Shown piece by piece: positions 34,644 to 48,225 of a stretch of DNA of 64,000 nucleotides; the stretch's first letter is position 1; each line of letters opens with the position of its first letter. Made by a program: the position numbers and the translations under genes. Origin of the DNA: Pithys albifrons albifrons (lineage: Eukaryota; Chordata; Aves; Passeriformes; Thamnophilidae); contig NC_092464.1 of the NCBI RefSeq assembly GCF_047495875.1, positions 25,266,865 to 25,330,864 of the forward strand. The letters are read 5' to 3'. The notes below the pieces were generated by a model. The model made no database searches, was not told where the DNA came from, and worked only from the letters and a program-made list of their open reading frames with translations.

Positions 34644-37600
34644 TGGTTAAACACAGGTTTCCACTCAATATAGGGAACTCTGGCAATGGAATAAAATGCA
34701 GAAATAAAAGATACATGAAAATATAAAGCAGATTCAGTATAAATCCATTTTCTTTTGTGTGCTCCAAAAACCTACAAATCCTGCATATTGAACAGTCAGA
34801 GCCATAATACCTCCCAGTGTGTGACTGTTCATGCCAATTAATAACATGATCAATCTAGAGGCAGTCTGGAATGGTCTGTTAATTGCTGGTAGGTTTCAAA
34901 AGTGTCCAGATTGCGTTTCTTCTGCTGTATCTTTTGGTGGAAGACAGATTCCTTCTGACAGAGTTCACCTTTGCTTATTGATAGTCTTAATTAATGCTAG
35001 TTTTAAATTGATGGAGCTTTAATCTTAGAAGGGTAAATCATTTTGGAATCCCACTTTTTAAGTATGCTAGTCTACTTTTAAATGATGACATAAACCCAAG
35101 TATATACTGTGTATCAAAGACTTCATAATTTTGCTATGTGAACTGGGCCTAATTATATTTTTTATGAAATTATTTTTTTTGGCCAATAATATTTCTTTAG
35201 AAAATGGAAGTTACCTCTTCCCCACAAAAATAATAAATAAAAAAAATTTTAAAAAAAATTGACCATTAGTTTTGGTGAAAATAGTGTACAGCTGAAAAGA
35301 AATGTCCAGGAGACCTTGACCCATTAGGCCTTGATTTAAAATATCAGAATGTTGTATTAGTTTCAGTTAAAAATGTTTTTAATCTGAGCTTAAATCAGCC
35401 TGTTTAGTGTCCCAAGGGAGCTGGAGTTAGATTCTTCATGTTTTTCTCTACCATTATAGCTTAGGCTACACATCTCGACTCTATGTATAATAATTCCCTG
35501 CTGCCAAGTGATTCCTAGTTTAGTTGTAGCAAGTCAAGATGTGGGAAGACCTAAGTCTCACAGGAGATATTCTGCCAAGGCATATTAAATTGCACATTGT
35601 TTTTGAATTTTTCATTTGAATTATCATATATAGGGGGAAATAATTTTTTTTGCTACATTCTGCATAATGTTCACTGAGGAAATTTTGGTTTTTCCTTTTT
35701 TCCCCAGTGCTCAAAATCCAAATGCTAATAGCTAAAAATGTTGTTTATTGACCTCTGTTACTGTTCAGGTTTAAGCTGAGCTTGGGCTAGGCATGCTACT
35801 TTGATTTCAGGAATGGACACTGGGAAGACAAAATGTCTAGGGCCAACTGAGATCTCTTTTGGGAGACCTTCTTGGTGGTGCATCCGTGTCTGTAGTTTTG
35901 AATCAAGCTTGGAAATTCTCACTGTGCAACATACATCAACATGCCATGTATCAGTGTTCAAAGTGTCTGGTGCCTTTTAATTTAAGGAGGTCTTCCTCAA
36001 ATCATCTTCCTGACTCCTGCTCTGCTCTGCTTATCATGCCTGTGGATGAAAAGACTTGTGTCTCTTATCATATATATGTTTCTTTCCTCTTAGAGTGCCA
36101 ATTTCATAGAAGTTAAAGAGTTTTTAAACATTAGTCTAGGTTGAATTCTTTCTGTATTTTGGCAGGTACTTTACATTGCACTGACAACAAAAAAGGGTCT
36201 ACAGAGCTTGCAGAAATGCCCTGACTTTATAAAGTGGGTGTGTCATGTTATTGCTGATGTAACTATATATGCAGCAATTCAAATATGAACTTTTTATTGC
36301 TACAAATATTTTTTTCCAGATTTTAGCAATGGACCCAGCTCTCAAATTCAGGTGCCAGCCTAGGGAAAGTCCTAAATTCATCTGGTTAATATTTTATGTC
36401 TGAGCTGAGCATAAGCTGGGTTTGTCACCCTGTAGTTTTAATTCGTTCTTCATTCAGGCATTTCACAGTAACTTTTCCTGACAAATTACCTCATTAAATT
36501 TAGTAAATAAGACCTGTTCCACTTGGCTGCTTGTACCATTGGTTGTGTTAAATAACTAATTAGATGCACAAACCATTTAATAAAAAAAAATTACACTCTC
36601 TTGGTTCAGTAACCCAAATGATCTGACAATTTCTGTAGCAGCAGTGAAGTGACAGTGGCTCCAATAACCATGAAGATGCTATATTTGCTATGTAGTAGAT
36701 TTTAATGGCTTTGTCAATGAAATATTTCGAAGCTGGGAATTCATCAGCATCATAATGTCTGCATATTATTTTACCTCTCTTCAGTTACTTGAAAGGCACA
36801 TTCTCCTTTTCAGTGAATAAAAGTTGTAGCCTCAAATTCTTGTCATTTTGCTCATTTAAGCTTTTATTTCTATCCTTTTCCTGATGGATTAAGCAAACAA
36901 GCTGGTCTTTGATCGTAGCATCTTATTTTGACTTGAAATTTCAAAATGTGCAGTTTGTGAAAGATCTAAGCAAATGGATTTCTTTTGTTTGTCTTGTTCA
37001 AAAGAAAGCAGTTTGAAGACTATTAAGAATATTACTGTGCTGCTGCTGTCAATGTTCTTATAGTTTAGGACGTATCATTGTTTTCCCCTATCAGTACATG
37101 GATGCAGGGTTCCTGGGAACTGACAGGAAATATTACTACATGAGAGAAATCATTAGTTTGTTGTCCATTAATGAAAGGGCTTTGGAGTAATTTTGCTAAC
37201 TGAAATGCTAGTATGGATTGGTCTGATCACTAGTTGAGAGTGACAGAAAATAGTGGTGGATTGTGATGACAAATCTTTTGATACTGACAGAAGAAACAAG
37301 AAGCAAAATAGCAGCCGCCTACACACCATCAAGTCTTGAGGGTCATGAAAATGAGGACTTTGTAGACCAACTGTAAAAATATGTGCAATGACTTGTTTTC
37401 TGGGGTTTTTAATTGTTGTGTTTAATTGTTTTTGTTTCAATTGTTTTGTTTAATTTTTCGTTTTCATTGTTTTGGACTCCTGTCCTACATGGATACAGTT
37501 TGTGGCACATTAAATCGTACCCCAAAAAGCAGATGAGCAAATTTAGTTGCTGATGCTTAAATTACACAATACACAATTCAACAGCTTTTAGAATAAATAT

Positions 37601-39250
37601 TATAGTTCTAGCTACCTGTTAGCATCTAGGGGTTTAGATTTCCAATCTCCTGGGTTGCATTTTATTTGCTGTCATTTCCATAAGATTGTAAAAAATGCTG
37701 AATGTTGTACCTTTCATGTCTTTCCCCAAACTCTTTGTACCTCTAAGTGTAGAGGTAATAAAAATTAATTGTCCCTAGTCTACGCAGCAGTGACTGAATT
37801 CTGCAGATCTTAAAATCGGCATGAAGAGGATGCTGTCAGTGATCTCTTCATCCTTTTTTTTCCCCAAAAAGGGGAAGGTCAAGGTCTGAAGCAGCAGACA
37901 GGTTTTTATTCCTTTTGTTTACTTATGAACAATATCACTGGCAGGTTTTGGGCAACATTCCAAAAGCTACAGAGGGCAGAAGTGAGGAGGACCCAGGATA
38001 CCCTGGAGCTCTCAGTGACCAAGCTGCCCCTCTGTGGAGAAAGGGGCGAGTAGAAGAAATTCTGTTTTATGCTCTGTTCATGTAAACCAAATGTTGCCTT
38101 TCTGCTTGTATTAAGAATTTGCCTCAGTGATCACTCCTGTTCCTTGAAACCCTTTGCTAACCGTCCAGCATATTTTTTTTATGTTCTTTGTAAGTAACCG
38201 TGCAGCATTTATGGAATAGACATTTTCATTGACAAGTAGAAATTTCTTCACATTTCTTTCCTTGCATCTGTTAAGAGATGGTCCTGGTGAGACGAAGGAG
38301 CCGAAAGCATGTCTAACCATTCACATAATGGAGTATTTACTTTTACAATGAAAATTCACATTTGCCCTCTCCATTTCTAACCTTGATGCCAGTTCAAGTC
38401 AAATCAAGCCTGTGCTTATTGACTTGCCAGAATTTCCTGACGGAAAACATTACTCTTGGCAAATTATGAAATGACTAGGAGTATCAGACGAAATAACTGA
38501 CGCTTCACTGAAGTAATATAAATGACCTAAATACCCAGTTCTAATGGAGTTTTTTGGTGGTGTAAAATTTTAGACCTTCTGTTGTGTACAATTTGCACAC
38601 AATGTAGAAATACCACCATAACAAAATATGTTAACACTTCTTTTAAGGAGCTCTGTTAATCAAAAATATTCTCAAATAAACATAAAGTAATTGTAATTAT
38701 TATTTTGTTCATGCTTAGTAGCAGTTCATCTGTGTGACCCCTTTGGAAGAATGTTAACTTTCATCTTTTCGACATGCTGGCACATTCCCAAGGCTATGAA
38801 AAATCAGGAGTCTAGGGATGCAGGAATTAAATGCGTTTCCAAATGCTGCTTTTCAGCTACATCTTTTGAGTTAATTGATCTTTCTTTTTTTCTAATTCCA
38901 ATAGCTTATTTTTTTAACACGATTTCTAAAACTGATTAGCACTTCTAATTGTAAGGGATTCAGGTTTAACATTTTTCCTTTGCAAAGGCACTGCCATGGC
39001 TTGCCGAGATATTGAGCACCCACTTCATTTGCTAATTTTCATGGGAGCTGGAAGCATTCAGCTTTCATGGAAATAGCAGTCAAGATGTCTCAAGTGGAGG
39101 ACTTAAAAGCTGTTGCTCTAAAAATGGGAGGCTGCTTTTGGAAATGGAGTCCTATATTTGAAGTGAGGGTTTTTCTGCATTAATATGCTCCTTTTTAGTT
39201 TGGTTCTGAATCAGCTTCACTGAGAGAATTGAGATTAGGATGGGGGGTGG

Positions 39251-39290
39251 GTTCCAGGCATATGGATGGGAGTGCGTTCCAGGCATGGAT
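39251..39290 (+). repeat. Short imperfect direct repeat
   Basis: Two copies of GTTCCAGGCAT(AT)GGATG lie about 25 bases apart, the second lacking two bases. It is a local duplication with no evident function. Confidence 0.7.
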
Positions 39291-40300
39291 GCACCAAGGG
39301 GTATGTGGAGGACAGGGGGAAAGGGGAAGGGCCATAACTGTGTGCTTCAATGTTCCCCACCATGACTGAGTGTCCTCGCAGAACTCTGTGACTGTGTCTG
39401 TATCTGTTCAGGCTGGTCCAGTGCAGAGGGGTTTTGACAGTGGTCTTACATAGAGCAGAGATGAATATAAAGAACCTCCATTTAACATGCCGTGTTTTAA
39501 TGTGTAAGATGGCATATGTTAACCTGGTGATGTGTAGAGGTGATACAGGTTCAAAGTCAAGGCAGCCTTGGATTTCTTGGTGAATTGTACCCATCAGAGA
39601 TCCTGTGCCTTTGATCCTGGCAACTGCACTGTAGAAGGTAAAGGGATGAGCTCCATGAGCAGATTGACTTTGTCATAGCAAAGCAATGTTTGCTGAGCAG
39701 AACAATCGAGTAATGTGCAAGAGAATGGCACTGCTTTTAAATTCTGCCTGGTGTTGCTGTAGCATGCCTATGTGAGATCACCTTTTAAGATAGTTATCCA
39801 AAGGAGGATTTCAGTAATGGAGGCAGGGCTGCACCTTTCTCTAAGAAAGGAAGGTAAGCAGGTGATGTCCAAGATGGTCTGCTTTTATTTACTACATTTT
39901 CAGTAATACAGAAGAGCTACTGGGCAAGAGCCCGTGTCTGCAAATGTTGTTGCTTTCTAAATAATATATTTAGGTGTCATTGGAAATAAAGCAAATTTTA
40001 AATGCTGAAAAGAGAAGAAACGAAAGGAAGTTACTGAATGTAGAGATGAGAAATGTGAGATGAGGGCTGAAGTTGATGCCAAGGCAGTTGTTCTGACTTA
40101 CTGGACTTCTTTCCTGCTTGAAGGTGCAGTGGAGAGGAGGTAATAAATCTAGTACAGTGTCACACTCAGAGCATTTCTGAGTTGTAAACTGAAAAGCTGA
40201 CCATCTGTCAGTTTTGAAATAATGGCACAAGAATTTTTTTCCACAAAGATTTCACAGGGCTATTCTTTTTTTCTCAGTTTTACTTCGTTTGTTTGTTTGT

Positions 40301-40344
40301 TTTTATTCAAACTTTCTTTCTATCTTTTATTCAAACTTTCTATC
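40301..40344 (+). repeat. Tandem duplication of a 20-24 base unit
   Basis: TTTTATTCAAACTTTC followed by TTTCTATC is immediately repeated as TTTTATTCAAACTTTC followed by TATC. It follows a short GTTT run, suggesting replication slippage. Confidence 0.85.
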
Positions 40345-43300
40345 TTGTTTCTAGGATTAATCCATACATTTTAACTTGCATTTATAGCCTGTCTTGATGC
40401 TTATTTAGCCATACATCTTATGGAAATTCCTATATCTCATTATTTGTATGGAGTCATATATATGCCTCTAATGGGATTTTTAGTTTGTGTTTCCTCCTCC
40501 TCTGCTCAGCCAACCATAATATCATGGAGAAATAGTTTGTCTTGAAGGCAGGAATAAAATTTATGGAAATAAAATTGATATCTGAGATCTGTTCCTGAAG
40601 GTTGACTCTCCTTACATCTCCCCTCTGTTTGCTGCAGTGGCAAGGACGTGTTGCATGAAAAGGAGGGTGTAACTCTGTCATTGCATCCTTTCCTTGCGCA
40701 TCCTGTATAGCAGCCTGTGTGTGACCATTTTAAGAGTCTGCTGAGCTACATTACTGAAACTACAGGTCACAGCTAACAATTATGCAAGTTAATTACTCTT
40801 TCCTCAATTGTGAAAGGCTTATATAAGGGTTTCTTTTTAAAACATGTATAATTGCCTTGAAGAAAAAGCTGCTATTATTTCCAGGAGAATACACTGTATA
40901 ATAGAAGTCAAAGCAAGAATCTACCCTGAAGCTTGCTCTCAGAGATGGTTTAGCCCAGTTCCCCTAAAAATAAAATCCTTTAGGGCAGGTTCATGCATCC
41001 TTTGAACTTGCTGCATGACTAAGAACTGCATTTTCAAACATCTGCATTTATTTCAGGGACCTACGGTATTTGATGTTTAAAAAGAAAAAAGAAAAGAAAA
41101 AAACAAGAGGAGGTCTTTAGATATCTTCAAGCACTAATCTTCAACCAAAAATAGTATTATGTGTGTAGAGCATTTGGGAATACTCAGATCCAGAGTAACT
41201 GGGGAAATTAAAAACATGGCTGCTGTGAAACATCTATTTCAATACAGCACGAGTAGTTTAGCATAGAGTTGTTTCCGGGTTTAGTTTTGGAAATGTAAAG
41301 TGGTTAAAAAAAGCCACTAAACGCAGTACAAAAGCAGTAATTCCATTCCCTCTGGAGCCAATCTGGTGTGTAACACAGCTTCTTTTGACTTTTACTATCT
41401 GTGGGTTTTAATGTAGGTGGAAAACTTGCCACAAAATAATAATCGGATAGTACTCGACATTTCTAAAAAATGTTTTTTCCCCCCACCAGATTTGCAGCCT
41501 ACACAGTGAAGTTATGTACTTGTATCACGAAAAAATGTAATTTAGGATAGCAGGAATTTACTGAGTATAAGCTCTCAAATGGCTGAGGGAAATACATTCT
41601 TGGTATTGAGCCTTTATAAAATGAAAAAATATTAGTAATCTGTTACTCAGTTATGTCTTGAATAGTTGCAAATTCAAATAAAACAGAATGTACTATATGG
41701 ATGTATTTTTCAGTAAAAATCAGTAGGTACCAAACTTATAGCTGATGCAATACAGAAGGAAAAGATGTGCTGATCTACACAGAGAAAAGGTTATTTATGA
41801 CCCTTGGTAATAAACGGGATCTGAAATAGGCAGCAGTAGAAAATGAGCATAATACCATTGGCACATAGTAAAATGTTTTCACTCCCCTCTCTTTAAGTGC
41901 TCAAGATATTTTTAAAATGTAGAATAAAACAAGAGGAATCCAGTTTAGAACCCATGTGCATTTAAAGGTAAGGTCTTAGAATAGTATTTTGTGAAAGGGT
42001 ATTTTTTTAAACAAAAAATGTTGGTTTTAAAAGTATCTTATTAAGACTTCCTATTTTGGAATGTTCAGGTGGTTTTAGTTTGCATGTGTTTAGCTCTTAA
42101 CTGTATATGTAAAAACCTGTAGTTTATTAAATGTCAGACTGACTATTCTGTTTACAGAGAGATGGTGATACCCTTAACCTAGTGCAAGATAAATAGATTT
42201 ACCATGGCCATTATAAGCTATTTATTAGGTTTAATGGATGAAGAGTCTGTGATGATGTTTTACTGAATCTGAATCCTTCTGTAGACCTAGTTTAACAGTA
42301 CCTTTTTCTCATTAGGCCAGCATGCTTCTAAGATGTCTCCATAGAATAACAATTCTTGAATTAGAAGTATACATAAATAAAGTAATGGATCTAAAATGTT
42401 GTATCATGATTTAGTTGTTTCAAGGAGTTCAAAGCAACTGCTCTGTTACAGAGACTTTCAGGACTGGAGGGTGTAACTGCTGCAGCTTTGCTGCTGTTTG
42501 AGCCCTGTCTCAAGGGTAACACAGAGGAAAAGTTCATCAAATACATGATTGCTATAAAAAACCCTGAAGTTTAACTCTTGCTGGAGAAAATGCTGTAAGA
42601 AGCAACTATATAGCCTCATGTTGTGTGTGCCTATAATTACTATATAGCATCTGTCAAATACCATGTGAAATGGCTGCTCTCATAGCTCCAAAGTGCAGTG
42701 ACAGCAGCAATTTTTTCCAGTCGCTGAACTGATACCATAGATTTATGTTAGTAGAAAGTGGGTGCATCTTCCACTACTGCTCCCAGTAGCGTATTCTGGC
42801 CAAGTTGCATGACTTCAACTCCCAGTAATTGTCAGAAAGAGCAGAATAGAAGTGAGCTTTTATAATATTCTTGAGTTTATCATGAGAACTTAATTTAAAA
42901 TATTTTTGTTGAGACTCCTGTTAACATACATGTTGGGATGTCTTCAGGTTTATTTTCAATTCAGAGCATTCTAATACAATGAGTTTATTTGACAGTAAGG
43001 TTTGTGCTTTATTGGGGTAATGTTGTTCTTTCTGGACATCTTGCCAGTTCTTTGGAATATTTTTTGAAATGTTGTCTTGGATGGCTGAATGCTTTGTGCT
43101 TTATATTTAAACTGCCACATATGCCGAATGTCTTTGTCAGTTCTTTGATTTGGGAGTGCACTGCCATCAGAACCTTGATAAAAGTTGCGTGCAAGAGCTG
43201 TAAGACTGTGGTTTGTCTTGAACACTCCTTAGAGCTAAGATACAGTACAAGTTTGAAGGCAGGTTGGTGACAATCTTGATGTTAAACAGCGCAGCTGTCG

Positions 43301-44766
43301 TTGTCCAGAAATTATGATGGTACTTGCTCTTTTGTTCCCTAGAAGTGTTGTTAAAGCAAGCAGGCCTTCAAAAGAGAACTTTCTGGAAAACATGGAAAGA
43401 GTAACTAAGAAAAGTGGAAGTATATTCAGTATGTCCAGCTCCAAAATTACAGCTTAACAGGAGGAAGTAATTGGAGTTGCTAAAACCAGTTCAGCTTCCT
43501 AAACTGCAATAATCAGGAACTTAAAAGACAACTGGCTGTTTGTCAAGCACTGTGATTTATCAACTTACAAAGTCATACTTCTTTCTGAATTGCTAATAAC
43601 TGATCACACGATTGCATAGCTTCAAATTTGAATGCAGAGGAGAACAATGAGAATTACATAGCCCTGGGAGAAAGAAAGAGAACAGCATCCTGTTGGCAGC
43701 AAGCTGCAAGTTTCAGCAGGTCTTCATTGGGCTTGTCTGGAAGCATCACACAAGCCTCAGCTTCATTCCTCTGCAGAGGGAATTTGGGGAGTTTGTTGCA
43801 TTTTGTTTCTTTGTTCATTGTATGTGCCTTAAGTTCTTAAGAAAGAGTATTTCTCTGACAGGGGAGGTAATTTTGGAGAGAAGAATTTGCTATCAGAAGT
43901 TCTGCATTGTTTTTTGAAAAAAAACAAACCTCAAAACAAAGTTCTGTTACTTCTTTGCTTCAAAACTGCGTTCTACTAGCTTTAGAGATATTATTGAGTA
44001 TTATTTTAAAAGAAAGAAGGTAGCTCTAAATCAAACTTTCAATTTTAAAAAAGAAAGCATTTTCAAACAACAAAATATTTGTCTAGCTTGGTGTCACCAG
44101 AGTTTTCAGGAAATTTAAAGTAAAGGAAACAAGTAGATGTTAAATAGCATGCAAAACTAATCCCCAAAAGTGCAGCTATTCATCCTTTTTAAAGTTTTAC
44201 AGGTAGTTTTGTGAGTCACAACTGAGATAAAATAGATGGGGTTTTAGGTACTCTTTAACCACTTGGGGAACACATCCTTTTCTTTTAGAACATTTCTTCT
44301 TCCAGTAATTGAAAAAGCAAAAGCAGATCTGGCTTTCTATTTTTGTCCAGAGTTGCTCTTTTAAATCAAGTGCAAGGTTGGCATCTTCTGCTCTTTCTCT
44401 GGGAAAATTTTGTATGAGTTCTTCAAAATGTATATTAGAAGAAGGAAAAATTCTGAACTTTTGAATTTCTTTAGAAGTACACTCAGCTTGTTTTAGAATA
44501 GAGGAGTGATTCTTAGTATGAATCAGATGTATTTCCCTGGCTTTTGCTACTTAACTGGTTCTTAATAGCTTCTGGTAGACACTGTAATGATGTATTATTA
44601 TCTTGATCTTGATATCTTAATAGTTTTAAATAGAAAAATACTTCAAATGATGTGGATGGCATGGTGGGAAGCAGAAGAAACTCACTGACATTTTTCCAAA
44701 TAAGGAATAACATGTTACCATTTTTTCCACATACTGTATTGAAAAGTATGTAACACTCTTCTAAAC

Positions 44767-47700
44767 CTTCTGCTGACAAAGAAGACCTTCAGGGAGATCT
44801 TTGGTGTTGTGATTGAACACTGGGGCCCCTCGGCAGCCATGGGAGCGTGGAGGGCTGAAGGGAGGCAGATCAGCAGCCTGGGCAGCCTGGTGAGTGGTGC
44901 CTGGTTGGCCGAGAGCAGTGGCAGTGCCATCCAGGGATCCAGGTGGCTGTTCAAGCCGTCAGGTGCTGGGTTCAAACACATCTATATGTAAAATATTTCC
45001 TCTGAGAAAACTCAGGATTTGTTCTCTTCCCTGATACATTTTATTTGGAGATGGAGAAATAAACACTAAAAGCCTGTAGCAGAGAAACCAGTATCAAAGG
45101 AAAGTAATAATGCAGTCCTTGAAAAGAGAGGTTGCTGTAAAACTTCCAGGAATTTTGGAGAATAGTAATTTTCAAGAAATAATTCTTACGTGTTTAGGAA
45201 AAAGAAATACTAAATAACCTTTCTGAGGCCATTTGAAAGAATACTGCATGAAACAATAGAAATTTTCCTCTTTCGTATTGAAAGTTCTTCCTTAATTGAA
45301 ACACTAAGTTGTTGCATTGAGAAATGAAGCATAGGAAATGTGTACATGCTCATACACATAGAGAACTGTATATTATACATAAATACCTGGAAGGCACTGT
45401 AGAATAAGTGTATCCACATGGATTTATTGATGATAACTGACTAAAATTAGCACATGCATATCAAGCGGTTTGGAAATCACTGGACATTGAGAAAATGGCC
45501 AAACCATTTGTGAGGAAAAACCTTGCTGAAAGGCTTAGATGCTGTTAGAACTTAACCTTGATATTTATGCTCTAGGTTGTGGCAGGTTTTTTCATTTTAA
45601 GCTCTGTCCAGGAGCCATTAATTTAGCTATGACAAACTGCTTCAAGCTGCAATTTTTTAATACAGTATGTCAAGGTGGAAAACCAACATAAATTGGCTTA
45701 TCAGGTTGTGAGTTCCAGGAATGTTACAAAAGCTGCTGAGAGCAGGAAATCTATAAAGGCCTGAATGAAAACCAGTATAATCAGGTATTAAAAGGATTTC
45801 AGTTTAGACCTGCTGCAAATGAATAGATGAAAAATATTTTCAACTACAAAATCAAATAATAAAATTTTTAAAAAATTTAGGTAAATTTTAGGAGAAAATG
45901 CTCCACTAAAAAAAAATCTACTTTAACATCAAAGAGTAAGGTGCTCAACTGCTTGCTCAGCATGTTCTGAGAGGGAAACAAGTAGGAAAAAGGAATTACT
46001 TTTACCTTAGTAGTCTGAGAGTCCAGGTAAACTCTTGCAGTGTGCTTAGACGATGGTTTGGAAGAGTCACACTGTGTTGTTATGGACTCAGAAGAGTATG
46101 AACTGTTATTTCCTGTGATTGTTTTTATAATCAGCCTTTTTACTTCTTCTGAATAAATGTCTGACACATCACTTACCATACAGACCTGTGAGTCTTGGAG
46201 GAGCATAAATGCTATTGACTGAACAGTTGGATTTCCTCATGGATGAATTACAGAAATGTTCAACACCCAATGTCCATGTCTGCACAGAAATCCCTCATCT
46301 TGGTTGCAGCTCCTGCCTGCAGTACAACAACCTGCAGTTCCATACAGCTCTTTCCTCCTGTCAGACCCACAGCTCTCCTTGCTGTTGCATCATCACACAT
46401 TGGGTTTAGTGTTGCTGATGGAGAACCTGCCACACTTAAAATATCGTCCCTGTGTTCATTCACATGCAGCGCTCCTGCTATAGCTTGTTCCCACTTCTGG
46501 GCAGTAGAAGAGGTGATGAGACTGCTGAGGAAGTGCTTCACTTGAAGGGTTATACAGCAGTTAATAAAATTTATATTTCAGCAGATTTCCCTTTTTAGGT
46601 TTTATTTATTCGAGAAGATTTAAATACTGCTCAGAGAGTGGGCTCGAGCGTGGGAGGTTGCCTGCCTGCCTTCAGGTATCAGAAAGCGGGTTTGTCTGCC
46701 TGCTGGGCTGGGGTTGCCTGACAGCCTCCTCTGGGGTGTGTGGGTGCCCTGTGCTGCTCCAAACAAGGCTTCTCTGCTCAGATGTGAGGTGGAGATGCTA
46801 CATCCATTGTTCAAACAGGAAAGCAGGCTTCCTAACCTGAAATGATATGGTGTGAACACTCTTCCCCTGTAATGTCACTTAAGGAGAACAAGAAAATGTA
46901 GGGTAAAAGAGAAGAGGCATGAGAATTTCGATGGGGGTGACTGGTGGAGGACTGCTGAGTCAGTACAAGTAATGTAGATGAAAGCATATGAGGGAAGACC
47001 ACGGGAGCTGGATAACACCATGTTTAAATAGCCAAGGAAATGGATACCTTTCAAATGCTTGATATTTTAACTAAAGGTGAGGGAAATAACCTATGTGTGA
47101 ACTTAGGTATGTCACTCAGTGCTACAGTGTTTTGTCTTTTGGATGGTGTGGATTTTATCAAGTTACATAAGTGTCAATTTAACATTGTTCCTCCAAATCC
47201 TGTTTACACAAGGGTTTGGATAAATCTGTCATCATCTCCATGTTGCCATTGTCACTGTGTTTCAGGCATCAGGCACTGTGTTGGTTTGTGAATGTAGTCC
47301 CTGCTGCAGAATGGCCTCTTAAGGTGTCTTCTGTGCTATAAAAAGCCTTTTTCCTCATTCTCCAAGTGTGTTGTAGCGCACACTGCTACGGTGTCTGGAG
47401 CAGATAACACAACTGGTGAGAGTGTTGTGTAAGAGTTTGGTAAGTATTCCAGAAATAGCAGTTCTTTTAACGCAGATAGGTCTTCCCAGTGGGACCCCGG
47501 GGCTCTGGAGGCGCTGCTTGGGTTGCTCTTGCTGATGCTGTGCAGCTGGCATGGTTGGAAGGAGCTTCTCCTTTCCCTCCACTCTGGCAGTCATTTCAGT
47601 CCATCTTTGTTGAGCTGCAGCTGCATTCTGTGAGCTACAGAAATGGACTGAGCCACTGAACTCACCTGAATATAAAGTAACCTTGCAAAAAGAGGAATTA

Positions 47701-48225
47701 GTTAATACAGACACTTTGAGATTGGTTTACCTGGGATGAAGCAGCAAATTCCTGCTCTCTTAGGCTTTCAGATGATTGCCTAACATCCAGAGCACAACTG
47801 CAGAAACCAGGTGGTGTTTCTGCTCTATCTGCCGGAAACACACAGGATCAGATGCTGCTGATATTAAAATCACAGTCCCTTTTCAGGAAGTCTGACTCTG
47901 TATCTTTCCAGGCCACCAAATGCTATTTAAAGAACAAGCAGACAGGAAAGAAAAAACCCCCAAATACTACAGAAATTAACAACAATGTCCTGAGTTAAAA
48001 GTAATCTACCAAACTTCAAGCTTGTTTGCATTAAAATGAAACAATGGTTTTGAAAGCTGTGCTAGAATTCATTCCCTCAAGATATGTCTGTGAATTTCTT
48101 TCTGTAAATGTTTTCTTCCTCACAGGTATTTCTGCAGCTTTATATTTTTGTGTTAGGTCCCCAAAGGTAGGAGAGATATTAGTATAACTGAAGATATTAA
48201 GGTAATTTTTTCTGTAGAATTTCAT
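44767..48225 (-). other. Cluster of exon-like open blocks, possible antisense transcript
   Basis: Several minus-strand blocks are open and bounded by plausible splice sites. Block 47731-47828 has acceptor TTTCCGGCAG and donor CAG|GTAAAC and stays open for 32 codons. Block 44767-44946 is exactly 60 open codons between an AACAG acceptor and an AAG|GTTTAG donor. Longer open stretches lie at 45990-46206 (ending AAG|GTAAAAG), 46260-46541, 47355-47714 and 48031-48225. The order would be 48.2 to 44.8 kb. I recognise no protein family in any of them, the reading phases do not join cleanly, and open frames of this size also arise by chance. It is a candidate only. Confidence 0.15.
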
